Shown here: positions 1 to 8,492 of the stretch, piece after piece | How the letters are laid out: every line of letters starts with the position of its first letter | Numbering within the stretch: the stretch's first letter is position 1 | Origin: Cohnella sp. OV330 | Lineage (GTDB): Bacteria; Bacillota; Bacilli; Paenibacillales; Paenibacillaceae | Length of the DNA stretch: 64,000 nt | Assembly: GCF_900112065.1 (NCBI RefSeq) | Contig: NZ_FOKE01000010.1 | Location: forward strand, 62,001 to 126,000 | Direction of reading: 5' to 3' | Translations under genes and position numbers: made by a program | Notes under the pieces: model-generated | Seen by the model: the letters and a program-made list of their open reading frames with translations, nothing else | The model's database searches: none | What the model was told of the DNA's origin: nothing

Positions 1-561
1 GAGACCGATCCGAAGGCGGATCCGATCCACGCTTACGGCGCGTCGCATGTCGTCTATTTGAAGAGTTATTCGAAAATTTTGTTCCCGGGCCTCCGGGTCG
101 GCGTCGCGGTGCTGCCTCCAGGCCTGCAAGACGTCTTCAGCCGGTACAAGCGCTTCACCGACATCGACAGCTCCATGCTGTCGCAGGCGGCGCTCGAGAT
201 TTATATCCAGAGCGGCATGTTCGCGCGGCGCAAACGCAAAATCTCCGATACGTACCGCCATCGCATGCTGCGGCTGGTCCGGGCGCTCGACGCGTGCAAC
301 GGCACGCAGGACGTACGGCACCTTCGGCTGGAAGCCGGCATGCATACGCATATCGAGCTTCCGCCTACGCTAAGGTCCAAAACGCTGATCGACCGCCTCG
401 CCAAAAAGAAAATCGAGCTTCGGGACGCCGACGCCTGCTTCCTGCCTTCGTTTCCCAAGCGCCCGCTGCTGCAGCTCAGCATCTCGCAGATCGCGGACGA
501 CCGGATCGACGAAGGCGTCGCCGCCCTCTTCGCGGAGATCGCGCGGATGCGGAGGAGCTAA
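1..561 (+). CDS. PLP-dependent aminotransferase domain, C-terminal part (MocR/PdxR-like), truncated by the window start
   Basis: The reading frame is open from base 1, so only the last 186 residues are visible. The segment YLKSYSKILFPGLRVG matches the fold-type I aminotransferase signature. The Lys of SYSK (visible residue 24) should form the Schiff base with PLP, and the Arg of LRVG lies in the usual cofactor region. The C-terminal part resembles the small domain of the aminotransferase module in MocR/PdxR regulators (GntR-type HTH plus aminotransferase). The N-terminus, including any HTH, lies outside the window, so regulator versus plain aminotransferase cannot be decided. It converges on the next gene with 95 bp between them and no clear terminator. 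Confidence 0.8.
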   Translation, partial: ETDPKADPIHAYGASHVVYLKSYSKILFPGLRVGVAVLPPGLQDVFSRYKRFTDIDSSMLSQAALEIYIQSGMFARRKRKISDTYRHRMLRLVRALDACNGTQDVRHLRLEAGMHTHIELPPTLRSKTLIDRLAKKKIELRDADACFLPSFPKRPLLQLSISQIADDRIDEGVAALFAEIARMRRS

Positions 562-656
562 GCGGCGGAGCCGAGGAGGAATACGAGGAGGAACGCGCAT
601 CCGAGTTGTGTCCGATCGAGCATGCGAGATTCCTGACTGCCTCCCGCCCGAGGAAG

Positions 657-2321
657 TCAGGCTTCGCGCCGGCGCACGCTCCAATCCTGCACGTTGATGA
701 ACATGCCGAAGTCCTTCGGCGTCGCGCCGACGACGCGCCCGTTCACGGCGCCAAGCGCTTTGGCCGCATAGAGCGCCGGCATCGGCACGTCTTCCGCGAG
801 GATGTCTTGAAGCTCGTCGTACAGCGACTTGATCTTCTCTTCGTCGACTTCGGCGCCGACCGCCGCGAGCAGGTCGATCACCTTTTCGTTCCTGTAGCCG
901 TTGGGATTGCCGGCGCCGAGGAAGTACGCGAGGTCCGGCAGCGGATTGACGGGCGTCATCGTCACCGGCAGAAGGCCTAGATCGAAGTCCTCCTTGACCA
1001 CCTTGTCCGTCAGTTCGTCGAACGAGACGTTTTCTACGTTGACCTTGATGCCGACCTTGCCGAGATTGTCCGCCACGATATACGCCGCTTGCCGGATCGC
1101 GCCGTCGCCCGACGGCACGGACAGCGTCAACGACTTCCGTCCGTCCCAGCCCGCTTCCTTGAGCAGGCGCTTCGCCCGCGCCCGATCGTAAGCCGCAGGC
1201 TTCACGGCTTCGTTGCGATAAGGACTCACGCTGCTGAAATAACCGTCCACGACTTCGCCGGCTCCGCCCAGCAGCTTGGACACAAGCTTCCCGCGGTCGA
1301 TCGCGTACGAGATCGCCTTTCGTTGCCTGGCGTCCGGAACGGATTTTTCGTTCACGTACATGAATACGGTCGTCAGCGGCTGACCGCCCACCGTCGTGAC
1401 GCCCGGCATTCCTTCGATGCGTTCGTAGTCTTCGGCCGGAATGACGCCGGCGGACGGGATATTCATGTCGATCTCGCCGCTCTCCAGGGCGTCCGCGAGC
1501 GCGGCCCCCGGCAGCACCTTGAAGTTGAGCCGCTCCAGCTTGGGCGCTCCTCTGAAATAATCTTTATTCGCGACCAGTCCCGCGAATCGCTCGGGCTCGT
1601 ACCGCTCGAGCTTGAACGGCCCCGACGTCACGCTCGGCTCGCGCATGAAGCCGCACTCGTTCACGTCCTCCGGCGCGACGCCCTCGAGCGCGCTGCGCGG
1701 GAGCGTCCGCAGATTGCGGCCGATCGTATCCTCGAATACCGTAAGCGTCGTCGGCGTCTTCGTCTTCATCTCTACCGTATGATCGTCGATCTTGCGCACG
1801 CCCGAGATATCCGACTCCCCGTCCGGCAGGAAGCCCGACGGGCCGAGTCCTTCGAGAATCGCGAACATGTACGCGTAGTTGGAGGCGACCATCGCGTTCG
1901 CCATCAGCTTTAGCGTGAAAATAACGTCGTCTGCCGTGACGGACGTCCCGTCGGTCCATTTCGCCGCTTCGTTCAGATTGACCTTGAACGTCCGGTTGTC
2001 CGCCGTCTCGATCGAATCGGCGAGCATCGGCTTGTACCGCAGGTCGGCGTCGATCTCCACCAATGGCGGAAAGAGCAGTCCCGCGACATAGGCGGATACG
2101 AGACCGGCGGGCGAGAGCGGATTGATGTCGCTCGGCGCGTAAGTCACGCCGACGTTCACCGTCTTCTCGGCGTCCGGTTCCTGAAAGACTTCGGCGGCCG
2201 GCGAAGCCGGCGCCGTGCCTCCGCCCCCCTTGCCCGGCTGTCCGTCGCAGGCCGACAGCACGGCGAGCGCGAAGACCAGGGACAGCGCGGCGGCCAGCTT
2301 CAGGGCGAGCTTGAATTTCAT
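657..2321 (-). CDS. Peptide/nickel-type ABC transporter substrate-binding lipoprotein (SBP family 5)
   Basis: This is a 554-aa protein with a lipoprotein signal peptide: basic start MKFK, a hydrophobic stretch, and lipobox LSAC with Cys at about residue 25, followed by a Gly/Pro-rich linker. The body has family 5 features such as WTDGTSVTADDVIFTLK and the later AISYAIDRGKLV segment, and its length is normal for OppA/DppA-like proteins. The start is supported by AAGGAG eight bases upstream of ATG. It should bind peptides or similar ligands outside the membrane. No permease or ATPase genes are adjacent, so it is an orphan binding protein that must work with a transporter encoded elsewhere or act as a sensor. 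Ligand unknown. Confidence 0.9.
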   Translation of the reverse strand: MKFKLALKLAAALSLVFALAVLSACDGQPGKGGGGTAPASPAAEVFQEPDAEKTVNVGVTYAPSDINPLSPAGLVSAYVAGLLFPPLVEIDADLRYKPMLADSIETADNRTFKVNLNEAAKWTDGTSVTADDVIFTLKLMANAMVASNYAYMFAILEGLGPSGFLPDGESDISGVRKIDDHTVEMKTKTPTTLTVFEDTIGRNLRTLPRSALEGVAPEDVNECGFMREPSVTSGPFKLERYEPERFAGLVANKDYFRGAPKLERLNFKVLPGAALADALESGEIDMNIPSAGVIPAEDYERIEGMPGVTTVGGQPLTTVFMYVNEKSVPDARQRKAISYAIDRGKLVSKLLGGAGEVVDGYFSSVSPYRNEAVKPAAYDRARAKRLLKEAGWDGRKSLTLSVPSGDGAIRQAAYIVADNLGKVGIKVNVENVSFDELTDKVVKEDFDLGLLPVTMTPVNPLPDLAYFLGAGNPNGYRNEKVIDLLAAVGAEVDEEKIKSLYDELQDILAEDVPMPALYAAKALGAVNGRVVGATPKDFGMFINVQDWSVRRREA

Positions 2322-2514
2322 GAAGGCAACTCCTTATCGCCACTGCGATCCGAATCGAGATTTCTATATTCATAGTATCGGATTTTGTCGAAAATATCGC
2401 CACTAAAATAGGAAAATTTGACTACGAATTTGTTTCGAATGCTTCGTCTGCCGGTATTTCGTTTAGATAAAGAAGAGCGACAGAACCGAACATGCGCGAG
2501 GAGGCGGATACGGC

Positions 2515-2733
2515 ATGGATATCAAGCACAAAGTCGGGGACATCGTCTCCAGAATCAAGAACGACAAGGACTTTTCGGAGAAGTTCAAGCGCGATCCCGC
2601 TGCGGCGATCGAGACAGTCATCGGCGTCAACCTGCCGAACGATCAGGTGAACGCGATGATCGCGGGCGTCCAGGCCAAACTGACCTCGGACAAGGCGGGA
2701 GACTTGCTCGGCTCGTTCAAAAAGCTGTTCTAG
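2515..2733 (+). CDS. Small conserved-looking protein, 72 aa, function unknown
   Basis: A short ORF with a very good ribosome binding site (GAGGAGG, nine bases before ATG). The product is charged and apparently helical, beginning MDIKHKVGDIVSRIKNDKDF. Its middle DPAAAIETVIGVNLPNDQV recalls the Phe/Asp-Pro/helix pattern of Nif11-like small proteins and leaders. It ends in a hydrophobic/basic tail LGSFKKLF. It has no signal peptide and no Cys. It stands alone between a lipoprotein gene on the other strand and the rsbQ-like gene. The resemblance to Nif11-type leaders is weak, and no RiPP enzyme is adjacent. It is a real gene by ribosome binding site and composition, but I cannot assign a function. 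Confidence 0.7.
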   Translation: MDIKHKVGDIVSRIKNDKDFSEKFKRDPAAAIETVIGVNLPNDQVNAMIAGVQAKLTSDKAGDLLGSFKKLF

Positions 2734-2938
2734 CGCCGGCGCCGAACGCCGCGCATGCCCCAGGCTGGCAGGGTTGCCGAAGAGGTAGCCCTTCCGGCCC
2801 TATTTGCATCGGACGCCGCTAAATAAGTAAACGATTGTCGCGCTCGCGTCTTCGATCAGCTATAATAAAAAAAAAATCAAGCCTATCGAATTTAATCGAA
2901 ATTTGTCTATTTTAGTATCGCGTGGAGAGGGTTTGCCG

Positions 2939-3745
2939 ATGACGATCGATATTCTCGCAAGGAACAACGTGAAGGTGCTCGGCCATGGCGAACAGCCGAT
3001 CGTGTTCGCGCACGGCTTCGGCTGCGACCAGGATATGTGGCGCTATATCGTGCCCGGCTTCGAGGCGGATTACCGCGTCGTCCTGTTCGATCATGTCGGC
3101 TCCGGCCGTTCGCAGATTCAATACTACGATGCGGGCAAATACAACGACTTGCGCGGGTACGCCCAGGACGTGAACGAGATTCTGGACGCGCTCCAGCTGG
3201 AGGACGCGATATTCGTCGGCCACTCCGTCAGCAGCATGATCGGCCTGCTCGCGTCGATCCGCGACGGGAGCCGGTTCAAGCGGATCGTGATGATCGGCGC
3301 CTCTCCGCGATACGTGAACGATTCGCCCGACTACTTCGGCGGCTTCGACGCGGGCGAGATTCAGGATCTGCTTAACATGATGGAGATGAACTTCATCGGC
3401 TGGGCCAGCTACATGGCGCCGATCGCGATGCAGAACCCCGATCGCGGCGAGCTGACCGAAGAGCTCGAGCGCAGCTTCTGCTCCAAGGACCCGCATATCG
3501 CCCGGCAATTCGCGGAGGTCACGTTCCTGTCCGACTGCCGAGGCGAGCTCGAACGCACGCCCGTCCCCGCTTTGATCCTGCAATGCGCCGAGGACAGCAT
3601 CGCGCCGATCGAGGTCGGGAATTATTTGCATGAGCACCTCAAGAACAGCAGTTTCCGGATCATGAATGCCAAAGGACACTACCCTCACCTCAGTCATCCG
3701 GAAGAAACGACAACCCTCATCCGACAATACTTGGCCGACGCTTAG
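2939..3745 (+). CDS. rsbQ: RsbQ-like alpha/beta hydrolase (signalling hydrolase)
   Basis: This 268-aa protein is collinear with Bacillus subtilis RsbQ (269 aa). The catalytic triad falls at the same numbers: Ser96 in GHSVSS, Asp219 in CAEDS and His247 in AKGHYPH. The oxyanion-region motif is HGFGCDQDMW. RsbQ belongs to the D14/KAI2-like hydrolase family and, in B. subtilis, activates the PAS phosphatase RsbP during energy stress. ATG 2939 is chosen because GGAGAGGG lies just upstream; an upstream in-frame start at 2903 adds residues unlike the family. The next gene starts 20 bp downstream, so the two are very probably co-transcribed. The substrate or signal molecule is unknown, as it is for RsbQ itself. 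Confidence 0.92.
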   Translation: MTIDILARNNVKVLGHGEQPIVFAHGFGCDQDMWRYIVPGFEADYRVVLFDHVGSGRSQIQYYDAGKYNDLRGYAQDVNEILDALQLEDAIFVGHSVSSMIGLLASIRDGSRFKRIVMIGASPRYVNDSPDYFGGFDAGEIQDLLNMMEMNFIGWASYMAPIAMQNPDRGELTEELERSFCSKDPHIARQFAEVTFLSDCRGELERTPVPALILQCAEDSIAPIEVGNYLHEHLKNSSFRIMNAKGHYPHLSHPEETTTLIRQYLADA

Positions 3746-3765
3746 GCCCCGGGGAAAGGCAGTTT

Positions 3766-4758
3766 ATGGAACTGGACGCGCAACTTGATCACGCCCCTTG
3801 CGGCTACTTTTCGATTTCCGCCGAAGGCTTGCTGCTTCGGTCGGCCAATCGGACGCTGCTCCATATGCTCGGATATGAAAGCGGGGAGTTGGCGGATCGG
3901 CACATCGAGTCGATTCTGTCGCTCGCCAACAAGCTTTTTTTCCATACCTATTTTTATCCTTACATACAGCTATACGGTCAAGTCAAAGAGATGTATCTCG
4001 CCTTGCGGACGAAGGACGGCCGGGACCTCCCCGTGCTGATGAACGGCATCCGTCAGGAGCGCGGAGGCGAGCTCTTCATCGACTGCGTCGCCTTGGAGAT
4101 GAACAAGCGCATCGAGCACGAAAAAGACATTTTGCGGACGAAAACGCAGCTTGAAGCGCTCTATCAGGCCACGCAGGAAGCGAACGTGCGACTGGAGCTT
4201 TTGCATGCCGAATACGAAGCCAAGCAGCAGGAGTTGCTCCGTCTGAACGCGCAGCTGGAAGCTCTCGCATCGACGGACCCGCTCACCGGCCTGCGCAACC
4301 GCCGGTTCTTTAAGGACAGCCTGGCTGAGCTGCTGAAGTCATACGCGAATAACGGGCAGCCTTTTTCGATGCTGATCCTGGATATCGACCACTTCAAAAA
4401 GATCAACGATACCTACGGACATCCGGTCGGCGATCTGGTGCTCTCGAGCCTCGCCGCGCTCCTCCGCCCGGCATCGGGTTCGGCCGACATCGCGGCCCGG
4501 TACGGCGGGGAGGAATTCGTCGTGCTCATGCCGGGCGCGGATCGCCCGAGCGTCATCGAAGCCGCCGAGCGATATCGGGCCGGCGTAGAGGCCGCCTCCT
4601 GGGAGGGGCTCCGCATCACGATCAGCGTCGGCGCGGCGACGGCCTCCCCCGGCGATACCGACGAGACCTTGGTGAATCGGGCCGACCAGGCGCTCTACGC
4701 CTCCAAGAGCGGCGGGCGCAATCGCGTCACGTACGGGGAGACGGAACGCCGAAGCTGA
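3766..4758 (+). CDS. RsbP-type PAS domain fused to a GGDEF diguanylate cyclase
   Basis: This is a 330-aa cytoplasmic protein. Residues 1-115 form a PAS domain that resembles the RsbP PAS in wording (HAPCGYF, SANRTLL, KDGRDLPVLMN). Residues 116-167 form a coiled coil, as in RsbP. Residues 168-325 are a GGDEF domain rather than the RsbP PP2C phosphatase. The GGDEF module looks active: DPLTGLRNRR, DIDHFKKIND and an intact GGEEF at 247-251. The inhibitory RxxD site upstream of GGEEF is absent (Gly238 in place of Arg, Asp241 present). It should make cyclic di-GMP from two GTP. The position directly after rsbQ implies that the hydrolase controls cyclase activity through the PAS domain; that link is inference. 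Confidence 0.9.
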   Translation: MELDAQLDHAPCGYFSISAEGLLLRSANRTLLHMLGYESGELADRHIESILSLANKLFFHTYFYPYIQLYGQVKEMYLALRTKDGRDLPVLMNGIRQERGGELFIDCVALEMNKRIEHEKDILRTKTQLEALYQATQEANVRLELLHAEYEAKQQELLRLNAQLEALASTDPLTGLRNRRFFKDSLAELLKSYANNGQPFSMLILDIDHFKKINDTYGHPVGDLVLSSLAALLRPASGSADIAARYGGEEFVVLMPGADRPSVIEAAERYRAGVEAASWEGLRITISVGAATASPGDTDETLVNRADQALYASKSGGRNRVTYGETERRS

Positions 4759-4795
4759 TCCCGACGCCGTGGTCCGGCGCGAGAAGACGGACGGT

Positions 4796-5467
4796 TCACC
4801 GCCGCCTATAGCTGTCCACGCTCTTGTAGCCGGCCTCCAGCATCGCGATCATTTCCTCGCGGCGCCTCTCCCGCGTATTCTCCTGAACGACGCCGTATAC
4901 GAAGCGGGCCCAGTCCTTGCGGTATCCCGGCGTTAGCGACCGATAAAAGTCCAGCGCGGCCGGACGGTCCCGAAGATCGCGCTCGACGTCCGCGACGCGA
5001 TCGACATAGTCGTTCGTGCGTTGGCTGGGCTTGGCCGACGCCGATACCTGCGCCTTGCGCGCCTCCTCCTTGAATCCGACGACGGTAAACACCTCGTTCA
5101 GCCCCGCCATGCGGGCGAACTTGAAGTCGCTTTTCCCGATATAGCCGTCTTCCCCCGCGTCCAGTCCGGCGAACAGCTCGTCCCGGTGAATAAAGGTCGG
5201 ATACGCCTTATTCCCTTTTTTGGGGTACGCCGCGTACAGATACCCGTTCTTGTTCAAATGGCCGCCTTCGATTACCTTGCGAACGACTGCCTGCAGTTCC
5301 CCCATATCGAGCGCGAACGCAAAGATGAGGTCGTAGCCCGCGCCTTCGGCGAGCTCGGTGTCGTAAGCCGCGAGCCCCTCGAATAGCGACTCGCCTTCCG
5401 GCTCGCGCAGAATGGCAGCTTTTTCGTATTTATTCAGGTTTAGCTTTTCGACGATGGTCTTGGACAT
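4796..5467 (-). CDS. YdeI/OmpD-associated family protein
   Basis: A 223-aa protein beginning MSKTIVEKLNLNKYEKAAIL. The C-terminal half (about residues 140-223) carries the YdeI-type region with RPAALDFYRSLTPGYRKDWARFVYG and a basic RERRREEMIAMLEAGYKS tail. The N-terminal half resembles DUF3052-like segments (YDLIFAFALDMGELQAVVRKV). The start at 5467 has AGGAGG upstream; a longer frame to 5566 lacks a ribosome binding site and reads through promoter-like sequence. It is a cytoplasmic protein of unknown biochemical role. It converges on the PAS-GGDEF gene with 37 bp between them. Confidence 0.8.
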   Translation of the reverse strand: MSKTIVEKLNLNKYEKAAILREPEGESLFEGLAAYDTELAEGAGYDLIFAFALDMGELQAVVRKVIEGGHLNKNGYLYAAYPKKGNKAYPTFIHRDELFAGLDAGEDGYIGKSDFKFARMAGLNEVFTVVGFKEEARKAQVSASAKPSQRTNDYVDRVADVERDLRDRPAALDFYRSLTPGYRKDWARFVYGVVQENTRERRREEMIAMLEAGYKSVDSYRRR

Positions 5468-5676
5468 ACGCGCCTCCTGATCGAACCCGAGTAGTGAAAA
5501 ATCCCATACGTCCAGATTATATCGCAAAACCGCTTTGGAAAACCCGCGGCCATCCAGCGCTCGCAAACTCGAAGCTGCTAAAAATATCCATATCGAGACT
5601 TCTGCCTGCGATGGTAATGTGATACGCTGGAAGACGAAAAGCGAGAAATCGCAATCTTACCTTTGGAGGCGCTTGC

Positions 5677-6840
5677 ATGAGCCAAGAGACGCTGCAGGAA
5701 GGATACTTCGGGGAGTTCGGAGGCAGCTTCGTGCCGCCGGAATTGCAGGAGGTGCTGAGCTATCTCAGCGAGCAATTTTACAAGTTCCGGGACGATCCGG
5801 CATTCAACGAGGAGCTGCAGTATTACCTGCGCGAGTATGTCGGACGCGAGAGTCCGCTGACCTATGCGGAGCGTCTGACCGATGCCTGGGGCGGCGCCAA
5901 GGTCTATCTCAAGCGCGAGGACCTGAACCATACGGGCGCGCACAAAATCAATAATGCCATCGGCCAGATCCTGCTCGCCAAGCGGATGGGCGCGAAGCGC
6001 ATCATCGCGGAGACGGGCGCCGGACAGCACGGCGTCGCGACGGCGACGGCCTGCGCCATGTTCAATATGGACTGCGTCATTTACATGGGCGCCGAGGATA
6101 CGCGGCGTCAGGCGCTGAACGTGTTCCGCATGGAGCTGCTCGGCGCGAAGGTCGTCCCGGTCGACAAGGGGCAGGGCCGGTTGAAGGACGCGGTCGACGA
6201 GGCGCTGGGCGATCTGGTGCAGAACTATAAGAATACGTTCTACCTGCTGGGCTCGGCCGTCGGTCCGCATCCGTTCCCGACGATGGTCAAGCACTTCCAG
6301 GCGATCATCAGCGAAGAGTCCAAGCGGCAGATTCTGGAGAAGGAAGGCCGGCTGCCGGACGCCGTCATCGCCTGCGCGGGCGGCGGCAGCAACGCGATCG
6401 GCGCGTTCGCGCACTACATAGAAGAGCCGGACGTGCGCCTGATCGGCGTCGAGCCCGACCAGGCGCCGACGCTGACCGAAGGCGTGCCGGGCATCATTCA
6501 CGGCTTCAAATGCCTGGTGCTGCTGGACGAAGCGGGAGAGCCGCGCAAAACCTACTCGATCGCCGCCGGGCTCGACTATCCGGGCATCGGGCCGGAACAT
6601 AGCCATCTGAAGGTGACCGGCCGGGCGGAGTACGTGACGGTCACCAACGACGAAGTGCTGGCGGCGTTCCAGGAGCTGTCGCGCACGGAAGGCATCGTGC
6701 CTGCGCTGGAGAGCGCGCACGCGGTCGCCCACGCCAAGAAGCTCGCGCCGACGCTGACGCGGGACCACATCCTCATCGTCAACCTGTCCGGCCGCGGCGA
6801 CAAGGACGTCGAGCAAGTGTTCCATATGCTGAAGAAGTAA
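5677..6840 (+). CDS. trpB: Tryptophan synthase beta chain (stand-alone TrpB)
   Basis: At 387 aa it has the usual TrpB length. It carries the PLP-binding lysine in HTGAHKINNAIGQ, the ETGAGQHG region with the catalytic Glu, the phosphate-binding GGGSNAIG and the C-terminal LSGRGDKD. It should condense indole with L-serine to tryptophan. TTTGGAGG precedes the ATG. The N-terminal motif is GEFGGSFVPPELQEVL rather than the GGRFVPETL form of many Bacillus-type operon TrpBs. No trpA or other trp gene is adjacent, so this may be a second, orphan copy. No T-box or TRAP-like leader is visible in the 110 bp upstream, and a strong hairpin terminator follows. Confidence 0.93.
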   Translation: MSQETLQEGYFGEFGGSFVPPELQEVLSYLSEQFYKFRDDPAFNEELQYYLREYVGRESPLTYAERLTDAWGGAKVYLKREDLNHTGAHKINNAIGQILLAKRMGAKRIIAETGAGQHGVATATACAMFNMDCVIYMGAEDTRRQALNVFRMELLGAKVVPVDKGQGRLKDAVDEALGDLVQNYKNTFYLLGSAVGPHPFPTMVKHFQAIISEESKRQILEKEGRLPDAVIACAGGGSNAIGAFAHYIEEPDVRLIGVEPDQAPTLTEGVPGIIHGFKCLVLLDEAGEPRKTYSIAAGLDYPGIGPEHSHLKVTGRAEYVTVTNDEVLAAFQELSRTEGIVPALESAHAVAHAKKLAPTLTRDHILIVNLSGRGDKDVEQVFHMLKK

Positions 6841-6855
6841 GCCAACAACGCCAAA

Positions 6856-6895
6856 AAGCCGTCCCCGAGTCAGTAATATGACTCGGGGGCGGCTT
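6856..6895 (+). terminator. Intrinsic terminator after trpB
   Basis: A 17-nt arm (AAGCCGTCCCCGAGTCA) pairs with TGACTCGGGGGCGGCTT across a six-base loop, with a single mismatch. A T-rich tract (GTTTGTGTTTG) follows. It lies 15 bp after the trpB stop. Confidence 0.8.
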
Positions 6896-6958
6896 GTTTG
6901 TGTTTGCTGTGCCAGTGCGCGGAGCATCGGCGCAATGAGAGCGCCCCGGTTGGGCAGG

Positions 6959-7153
6959 GCCGGGGATCGCTCATCTACTGCTCTACGGCAGTCGTTTAGG
7001 CATTTCGGCGCCGGGGATCGCTCATCTACTGCTCTACGGCAGTCGTTTAGGCATTTCGGCGCCGGGGATCGCTCATCTACTGCTCTACGACAGTCGTTTG
7101 GGCATTTTGGCGCCGGGGGTCGCTCATCTACTGCTCTACGATAGTCGTTTGGA
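6959..7153. repeat. Tandem array, four copies of a 51-bp unit
   Basis: Units begin at 6959, 7010, 7061 and 7112 with GCCGGGGATCGCTCATC; the last is partial. Each contains a small inverted repeat, ACTGC-TCTACG-GCAGT. In copies 3 and 4 both the arm and neighbouring bases have drifted. It lies between the trpB terminator and the convergent isomerase gene. A spurious ORF runs through it only because 51 is divisible by three. Confidence 0.9.
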
Positions 7154-7274
7154 CACCCTTGAATAGATGCCGTTCAGCCGTGCAGTCACCGGGACAAAGA
7201 AGGGGCTATCTTCAGGCTTTTAACACCTGTTAGACAACCCCACCCTTCCCAGCCATACCGATCCGTGCGCCAAT

Positions 7275-7447
7275 TGTTTATCTATGTCCATACATCAATC
7301 CCCGCCGCACCATTCACGGGGCCATGTGTTGACCTGGATCAACACCTCAAGCCCCATTGCACCGTGCACGAGTCAAGGTGTTGATCTACGTCAATACATC
7401 GTTCCCTGCCGCTCCGTGCACGGCCAAGTGTTGATCCGTCAACACAT
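7275..7447. repeat. Second tandem array with inverted repeats, period 50-52 bp
   Basis: Four copies at about 7275, 7326, 7378 and 7428 contain a short dyad, clearest as GTGTTGACCTGGATCAACAC and GTGTTGATCCGTCAACAC. The spacer between dyads holds a conserved CCGTGCACG-like word. Bases 7154-7274 between this and the previous array hold no gene or motif I recognise. Confidence 0.8.
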
Positions 7448-7487
7448 GGCACTCAGCTGCGCCGTGACTGGCCCCGCATGTCCCCGC

Positions 7488-8312
7488 TCAAGCTTCCTGC
7501 AGCCACTGCTTCAGATCGCCCGTCGTGCGCAGGATGTCTTGCCGCTGCTCCTCACCGGAGATCTCGCGCTCGATAATATACTCGCCCGTGAACCCGATTT
7601 CCTTCAGCTTCTTCACGAACGCGGGGAAGTTCACCTTTCCCGTGCCCGCGCGGACTTCTTCGCCGAGGTTGTCGCCGTCCGTCGGGTAGAGCCCGTCCTT
7701 CACGTGGACGTTGCGCACGTAAGCGCCGATCGTGTCCAGCGCGTCGATCGGATTGCCTTTGCCGTACAGGATAAGGTTGGCCGGGTCGAGGTTGATGCCG
7801 AGATTGGACGTGCCGACCCGCTGGATCGTGCGCAGCAGCACGACCGGCGTCTCCTGTCCGGTCTCGAACCAGAAGCCGATCCCCTTGCTCTCGCAGTAGG
7901 CGGCGACCTCGCGGACGGCTTCGACGACCGCCGGGTAGGCAGGATCCGTCATATTTTCCGGGATAAATCCGACATGGGTGATGATCGCGGGAGCGCCGAT
8001 CCATGACGCGAAGTCCGCCCAGCTTTTCAGCGCCTTCACCCGCTCCTCGCGGTAGGCTTCAGGCACGAGGCCAAGCGTGAGCGGGCCCTGCGTGAAGTTC
8101 CACTCCGCCGGTCCCGGCACGCCCGCCCATACCGCGCAGACGCGCACATTCGCCTCGCGCGCTTCCCTGACGACCCGCTCGGCCACTTCCGGCGTGCAAT
8201 AATCCATGTTCCACGAATTCAACTGGCACACGCCGAATCCGTAATCGCTGACGACCTTGAACATATTGTCCTGCGCGCTCGTATCGATGGTATGAATAAC
8301 GCCGATTTCCAA
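7488..8312 (-). CDS. Sugar phosphate isomerase/epimerase, TIM-barrel (xylose isomerase-like)
   Basis: This 274-aa protein has AP-endonuclease-2/xylose isomerase-like TIM-barrel features: metal-site residues in ITHVGF, GFWFETGQE, GINLDPANLI, VRNVHVKDG and a terminal EYIIERE. These are the Glu/Asp/His/Glu positions of the IolE/IolI/DTE-like families. It starts with TTG at 8312, preceded by GGGGAGGG at good spacing. It probably isomerises a sugar or sugar acid in the cytoplasm. It is divergent from an AraC regulator that may control it. The specific substrate cannot be read from sequence. Confidence 0.85.
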   Translation of the reverse strand: MEIGVIHTIDTSAQDNMFKVVSDYGFGVCQLNSWNMDYCTPEVAERVVREAREANVRVCAVWAGVPGPAEWNFTQGPLTLGLVPEAYREERVKALKSWADFASWIGAPAIITHVGFIPENMTDPAYPAVVEAVREVAAYCESKGIGFWFETGQETPVVLLRTIQRVGTSNLGINLDPANLILYGKGNPIDALDTIGAYVRNVHVKDGLYPTDGDNLGEEVRAGTGKVNFPAFVKKLKEIGFTGEYIIEREISGEEQRQDILRTTGDLKQWLQEA

Positions 8313-8428
8313 GACAAATTCCCTCCCCTATCCCCAAGACGCTGCCGACGCCCGCCATTGGCCATGTAAGTTTACTAGCCTCATCATAGCTCCTTTCCCT
8401 GTGGCTTGATTTAGAAAATTTGTCGGCA

Positions 8429-8474
8429 AATTTATACTTCCTTTTGCATAATCGAACGGAAAGTTTATACTTTA
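8429..8474. promoter_or_regulatory. Direct repeat in the divergent isomerase/AraC intergenic region
   Basis: TTTATACTTC at 8431 and TTTATACTTT at 8464 lie 33 bp apart, on the same face of the helix (about three turns), just upstream of the AraC gene. They are candidate binding half-sites for the AraC regulator; that role is inference. Confidence 0.35.
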
Positions 8475-8492
8475 ATTCGGAGGGGACGGCAG

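Noticed and set aside
2734..2938. Sigma-B promoter in front of rsbQ
   Set aside because: I could not find a convincing GTTTAA-N12-15-GGGWAW pair; only an A-run and AT-rich sequence are present.
5578..6927. A 449-codon minus-strand ORF opposite trpB
   Set aside because: Same explanation; TrpB catalytic motifs are on the plus strand.
6878..7144. An 88-codon ORF with 17-residue peptide repeats
   Set aside because: It is only the 51-bp DNA array read in frame; there is no ribosome binding site, and its start lies in the trpB terminator.
6959..7447. CRISPR array
   Set aside because: The whole 51-bp unit is repeated, spacers are not unique, and no cas gene is present.
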